From NCBI GenBank assembly GCA_965247125.1, contig CBDFGO010000002.1, positions 806,001-870,000 of the forward strand: a stretch of DNA of 64,000 nucleotides, in the 5' to 3' direction. The notes below the pieces were generated by a model. It did not search any database and was not told the origin of the DNA. It saw nothing but the letters and a program-made list of their open reading frames with translations. Positions within the stretch are counted from its first letter, which is position 1. The number at the start of each line of letters is the position of its first letter. This document shows positions 60,705-64,000 of the stretch, piece by piece. The translations under genes and the position numbers were made by a program. Source of the stretch: CALBJU01 sp965247125 (GTDB taxonomy: Bacteria > Bacteroidota > Rhodothermia > Rhodothermales > UBA10348).

Positions 60705-60736
60705 AAGAGCCGCCCGACTCAAGTCGGGCGGCTCTT
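60705..60736 (-). terminator. Intrinsic terminator of PilX-like gene A
   Basis: Fifteen-base arms (60705-60719 and 60722-60736) are followed on the minus strand by TTTTGTTGTTG. It lies 32 bases past the stop of gene A. The subtilase therefore probably has its own promoter. Confidence 0.88.
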
Positions 60737-60768
60737 GGAAATAATCCGTTCAGAAAAGCGGACTATGG

Positions 60769-62724
60769 TCAGTAGCGAACCAGCAAAGATGCTGCCGATC
60801 TGAGCTTTTCTTCTGTTGTGTTGTCCATACCAGAAAAGTCCCGCACACGCACGCTGCTTATCAGCTCATTTTTGTGTCGGGTAGACTGTATCAGTCGGCG
60901 GGCGACCAGCAGTTCAGTGTACTGATCCAGTTCCGAAACGATCGGCTTGAGAGCCTTGAGCACCGCGTTGTTAAACGTAATCGACGAGCTTTGCATCATG
61001 GAAAACGAGACTCCATTTGTGTCGACCGGGTCGTTGGTGTTGGATCTGGCACACGAGCCGGTTTCCGTCCAGGCTGCAGCACCTAGAAAAGCATTCTTTT
61101 GGCTCTTTGACTTCTTCTTCTTCTTCTGGCTCTTCTTGACCGATTTGCCATTCCTTCCCCTTTTGCCCCACTTACCGAGGCGTTGGGTCCAGTCGGTGTA
61201 GTCATCATTGTCATCTTCACTGAAGCATACTGCGTCATCTCCCGTGTAGCTCTTGCCACCTGTGCTGATCCAATCAGTCGCGTCTACACCCGGTGGTGGG
61301 GTAGCACACGCGTCGGCCGCATCCTTTTTAACGTGATGATAGACAGTCAATTCGTAGACCATCGCCGGTGTAGCGTCGGTGGTCCATATTTGGACCGAAA
61401 GGGCGCCGTTGCGACTGGCAGGATCATCCTGAGAGTCGCTTGGTTTGCTGGGTGCGAGTGAACACAGGGTGGCGAAATTGTACCTGAATTTAGTGATGAT
61501 TCGCGGATCGACGGTCAGCGAAAGCGGAGTCGTTGAGTTCCCCGTGTATTGCGTCGCGCCAACCTGGATGTCATACGTACCCGAGCTAGAGCTGGAATTC
61601 ATGGTCCGAATTTCGACTTCGGTCAGCCCCTTCGAAGCCACGATCTGATCCCAGCAAAGTCCTGGCTTTTTACATCCAGCACTGATTACGTTAACTCCAG
61701 TTACGTCGTACTTGTCATCGTACTGGTGTTCGTGATAAATCTCCTTAGTGCTGAAGGGTGTATCGAACACGTCTACGTCAAAGTGACCTCCAGGCAGTCC
61801 TCGATCTCCTTGATCAGGAGTGGGAGGTGGGGGGACTGAATCGAGTCCATCCATCACCAGCGCACCGTCGATCTTGCTCCCTTGCATCATACTGAAAGCT
61901 GATTCAGAGCCACTTACGAAAACCAGGCCATGCCATGTAGCGTTCTGCTGCATCGATAGATTGCCTTCTACATAGAGTACCCCGTATCCGACAAAATCGT
62001 GTTTCAAATCCAGGCTACCGTAGACAACAAGTACCTTTGGAGAGCCCGGGCTTCCCATCGAATCGTCCGTGCTCAAAGAATGATAGCCTTCCAGCTGGAT
62101 GCGATTTGCACCTGCGTACGAAGTAATTTTTGAACGAACACTGAGGAGATTGATCGATGGTTCTCCTTGCACCACATCAGAGGTACCACCCTTCCCTACA
62201 ATCTGGTCCGATTCGCTATCGGCCATAAAGGCTGAATGTGTGCTCGATTCTGACACCAATAGACCGTTGACTGATTCTGCCGATCCTTCAATTCCTCTGT
62301 TCCATCCCGAAATCTCGTAATCATTTGCCAAATCAACGGCATTTATAGGTGCAGTTATGGTTGCAGCATCCAGTACCGATGTCCTGCTCATGATGATGTT
62401 TCCAATAATTTCGTATTCGAAATCGCCGTACCGACCCTTGGAAACGACGGTAACTGACCCATCTTCTGCCTCGGTAGCACCGATATCGTACTTCGCTTTC
62501 CCGTAATCCAGATTGGTGTGGGCTGAGCGATACCCGCTGTAATCCCTTTTCACCCTTCCGACAACGATGTTGTAGGCACTCGTCGCCGTCTCTCGAGCAA
62601 GAAGTTCAGATTTGTATTCGGCCTCGTCCGCATCGCCTTGTAGACGCGTTTCTTCCTGAGATACATACATGGCGCTCGCAGCCATCGTTGTCGCTACTAC
62701 CAGTATTAATATGCCTTTACCCAT
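60769..62724 (-). CDS. PilX-like surface protein with beta-helix region, paralogue A
   Basis: A 651-residue protein with the same plan as paralogue B: leader MGKG, hydrophobic helix (ILILVVATTMAASAMYV), helical stalk (ETRLQGDADEAEYKSELLARETATSAYNIVVG), beta-helix region with VVYGSLDLKHDFVGYGVLYVEGN and MQGSKIDGALVMDG, then LPGGHFDVDVFD and YHEHQYDDKYDVTGVNV. Cysteine-containing segments follow (GCKKPGLCW and others). A lysine/serine-rich block (about 516-548) contains GKRGRNGKSVKK and a run of five Lys. It is probably displayed on the periplasmic or outer face as a minor pilin-like subunit or adhesin. I recognise no enzyme domain. Confidence 0.72.
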   Translation of the reverse strand: MGKGILILVVATTMAASAMYVSQEETRLQGDADEAEYKSELLARETATSAYNIVVGRVKRDYSGYRSAHTNLDYGKAKYDIGATEAEDGSVTVVSKGRYGDFEYEIIGNIIMSRTSVLDAATITAPINAVDLANDYEISGWNRGIEGSAESVNGLLVSESSTHSAFMADSESDQIVGKGGTSDVVQGEPSINLLSVRSKITSYAGANRIQLEGYHSLSTDDSMGSPGSPKVLVVYGSLDLKHDFVGYGVLYVEGNLSMQQNATWHGLVFVSGSESAFSMMQGSKIDGALVMDGLDSVPPPPTPDQGDRGLPGGHFDVDVFDTPFSTKEIYHEHQYDDKYDVTGVNVISAGCKKPGLCWDQIVASKGLTEVEIRTMNSSSSSGTYDIQVGATQYTGNSTTPLSLTVDPRIITKFRYNFATLCSLAPSKPSDSQDDPASRNGALSVQIWTTDATPAMVYELTVYHHVKKDAADACATPPPGVDATDWISTGGKSYTGDDAVCFSEDDNDDYTDWTQRLGKWGKRGRNGKSVKKSQKKKKKSKSQKNAFLGAAAWTETGSCARSNTNDPVDTNGVSFSMMQSSSITFNNAVLKALKPIVSELDQYTELLVARRLIQSTRHKNELISSVRVRDFSGMDNTTEEKLRSAASLLVRY

Positions 62725-62868
62725 GGTAACTGCCTGTTTGGGGGGATTGTGGAGTTGTACACGTCCGTGATCGGCTATTCGAAGGACGGTTTTAAATCAA
62801 ATGCGAAATTTTATTCGCGATGGAGCGAAGGAATCACGCTCCTTGGGAGAGTTGAGCTGGGAGCTGGA

Positions 62869-63444
62869 TCAGGATTCGAGATTCGGTGGACGAATGGCTA
62901 TTCCCCAGTAATTGCGAAAGAGTCCCATATCGTCGGGGTCTCCAAAGGGATAGACTGTGACTACTCTCACGCGCACCAATCGCGCGGCCGCGACGGAGGC
63001 GGTAACGTTTCCACCGGCATTCAGCATGATAATCTGAAAGGCCTCGAGTGTCGAGGAGCCTCCTCCGGCTGGATTCCCATCCTCAAATCGATTCAGCTGA
63101 TACAATTGAATCCATTCCTCGTCGATGTAAACGGAATCCTGCTCTGCCAGCGTGTAGGAAACCAGCATATCGACGCCAAATTCGTCGTCTTTCCAGAATG
63201 AAAACAGAGTTGTCTGACCATCTGCGTTGGTTTCCACGTCTTCGATCGTGTCGGTCGTGCCGTCTCCGATCAGGAGTAGATCATCTTCAAGGAAGTCCGC
63301 AAGATTCAGCGCCTGTGCCTTGGCCGCGTACGAAATCGTCTCCTCGACGGCAGCCTGTTGCGCATTCAAACTGGTGCTGATAAGCAACAGTGTTACCGCT
63401 CCCGCGACGAGGATGGACGATATGTGATCGAACATTAACTGCAT
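62869..63444 (-). CDS. Pilin-like membrane-anchored protein
   Basis: A 191-residue protein. An N-terminal helix (about residues 8-27, ISSILVAGAVTLLLISTS) continues into an amphipathic helix (AQQAAVEETISYAAKAQALNLADFLEDDLLLIGDG), which is the plan of a pilin N-terminal alpha1, and a beta-rich globular end follows. There is no Gly-Phe-x4-Glu prepilin site. Translation starts 1 base after the stop of the 63446-63835 gene (TGATATG), so the two are coupled. A minor pilin or pseudopilin role is inferred from context. Confidence 0.65.
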   Translation of the reverse strand: MQLMFDHISSILVAGAVTLLLISTSLNAQQAAVEETISYAAKAQALNLADFLEDDLLLIGDGTTDTIEDVETNADGQTTLFSFWKDDEFGVDMLVSYTLAEQDSVYIDEEWIQLYQLNRFEDGNPAGGGSSTLEAFQIIMLNAGGNVTASVAAARLVRVRVVTVYPFGDPDDMGLFRNYWGIAIRPPNLES

Positions 63445-63445
63445 A

Positions 63446-63835
63446 TCAGTCGCTGAACAGCCTTTGGTGAGTGACCAGAGTCAGGGCGAATTTTTCGTTG
63501 GTAGCGATTATCGTGACCTCCTTCTGATCGGTTTCTTCCTCTGTCGGATCACCGTTGTCGTCAACGTAGGTCACCTCGTAATCCAGTGTGAAATCCAGGT
63601 TGTTTCCTGATACATCGTATCCGCGGATCTGCTGAATTCCGTCCCAGTTTTCCAGGTCGTCATAATCTGTGGTGAGATCGACCACTTCCATGCGCTCGAG
63701 AACAAGCGCATTGGCCATGAGCTCATACTCCCCGCGGAGGGTCTCGTCAAAAGTTTGTATTTGACCCGTCAGTTGGTTGATGGTCGCCAGTGCAGCAATC
63801 ATCATTGCCAGAAATGCCATCATTGTTTGAGGCAT
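63446..63835 (-). CDS. Small pilin-like membrane-anchored protein
   Basis: A 129-residue protein beginning MPQTMMAFLAMMIAALATINQL, a hydrophobic helix that continues as an amphipathic helix to about residue 50 (FDETLRGEYELMANALVLERMEVVDL). A beta-rich, acidic region of about 75 residues follows (GYDVSGNNLDFTLDYEVTYVDDNGDPTEEETDQ). The plan suits a minor pilin, but no prepilin peptidase site is clear. It is the first gene of the visible pilus-like run; what lies upstream is cut by the window edge. Confidence 0.6.
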   Translation of the reverse strand: MPQTMMAFLAMMIAALATINQLTGQIQTFDETLRGEYELMANALVLERMEVVDLTTDYDDLENWDGIQQIRGYDVSGNNLDFTLDYEVTYVDDNGDPTEEETDQKEVTIIATNEKFALTLVTHQRLFSD

Positions 63836-64000
63836 GATTCGCTCTCATTCTGGTTACATGACACATGTGTTGGGGGTCAGTATCGGCGAACGTGGAGGAA
63901 GAATTAAGATTTGGACGGACATTTATAGTGTTTCAACACTTAAATCGGGTGTGCGTTTGGTCGATTGAATGAGTACCCATCTGGTCCATGTGAACAACCT

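Noticed and set aside
63836..64000. Right edge searched for the end of an upstream gene or a promoter
   Set aside because: Only a short AGTGTT/AACACT dyad at about 63937-63952 was seen. No promoter matching the two good examples was found.

Overview
The window looks like a chromosome segment of a Bacteroidota-type bacterium in the broad sense, most likely the Rhodothermota/Balneolota side. The evidence is a TonB-dependent receptor followed by a very large secreted protein with a type IX secretion C-terminal domain and a PorV-type outer-membrane protein; Bacteroidota-style promoters (TTG...TAnnTTTG); and menaquinone as the only quinone pathway seen. Several genes keep good AGGAGG-type ribosome sites, unlike most Bacteroidia. 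There are no rRNA or tRNA genes, no CRISPR array and no insertion sequence. Almost everything reads as dense, ordinary chromosomal gene content.

Layout. 1-8.9 kb: end of a c-type cytochrome lipoprotein, then (minus strand) a TonB receptor, a 1120-residue secreted protein and a PorV-like protein, with a strong hairpin after each gene and a TTGACA-N17-TATATTTG promoter in a 519-base gap. 9-24.4 kb: housekeeping genes serA, engB, sucD, tatA, add, aroA, an alkyltransferase-like gene, a prohibitin-like gene, murB, the cytochrome c maturation genes ccmB, ccmC, a ccmD-like gene and ccmE (cysteine type), mgtE, rsmA, a TPR protein and bioY. 24.5-29.4 kb: metH, an alpha/beta hydrolase and a small acidic-tailed membrane protein.

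29.5-40.6 kb is one long minus-strand run. From its probable promoter at 40.6 kb it reads: two bacterial-microcompartment hexamer genes, a YbbR-like anchored protein, a membrane protein, then menF, menD, a small unknown gene, menH, menB, menA, menC and menE. Microcompartment shell genes leading a menaquinone operon, with no signature microcompartment enzyme nearby, are the most unusual arrangement here.

40.7-49.4 kb is a surface-glycan cluster: two non-hydrolysing UDP-GlcNAc 2-epimerases, two glycosyltransferases, a methyltransferase, a YfhO-type membrane protein and a PlsC-type acyltransferase, mostly with 4-base overlaps. 49.4-51.4 kb holds an outer-membrane barrel gene that ends in a 13-bp minisatellite, and an M28-peptidase-like lipoprotein that has lost its zinc ligands.

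51.4-63.8 kb is a divergent type IV pilus-like locus. It has a secretin, a PilO/PilP-like protein, a PilM-PilN fusion, a PilT-like ATPase with an altered Asp box, two large paralogous PilX-like proteins, a lipoprotein subtilase whose propeptide carries seven YEVVER repeats, and two small pilin-like proteins. PilB, PilC and PilD are not in the window. This locus and the microcompartment/menaquinone run are the best candidates for undescribed biology.
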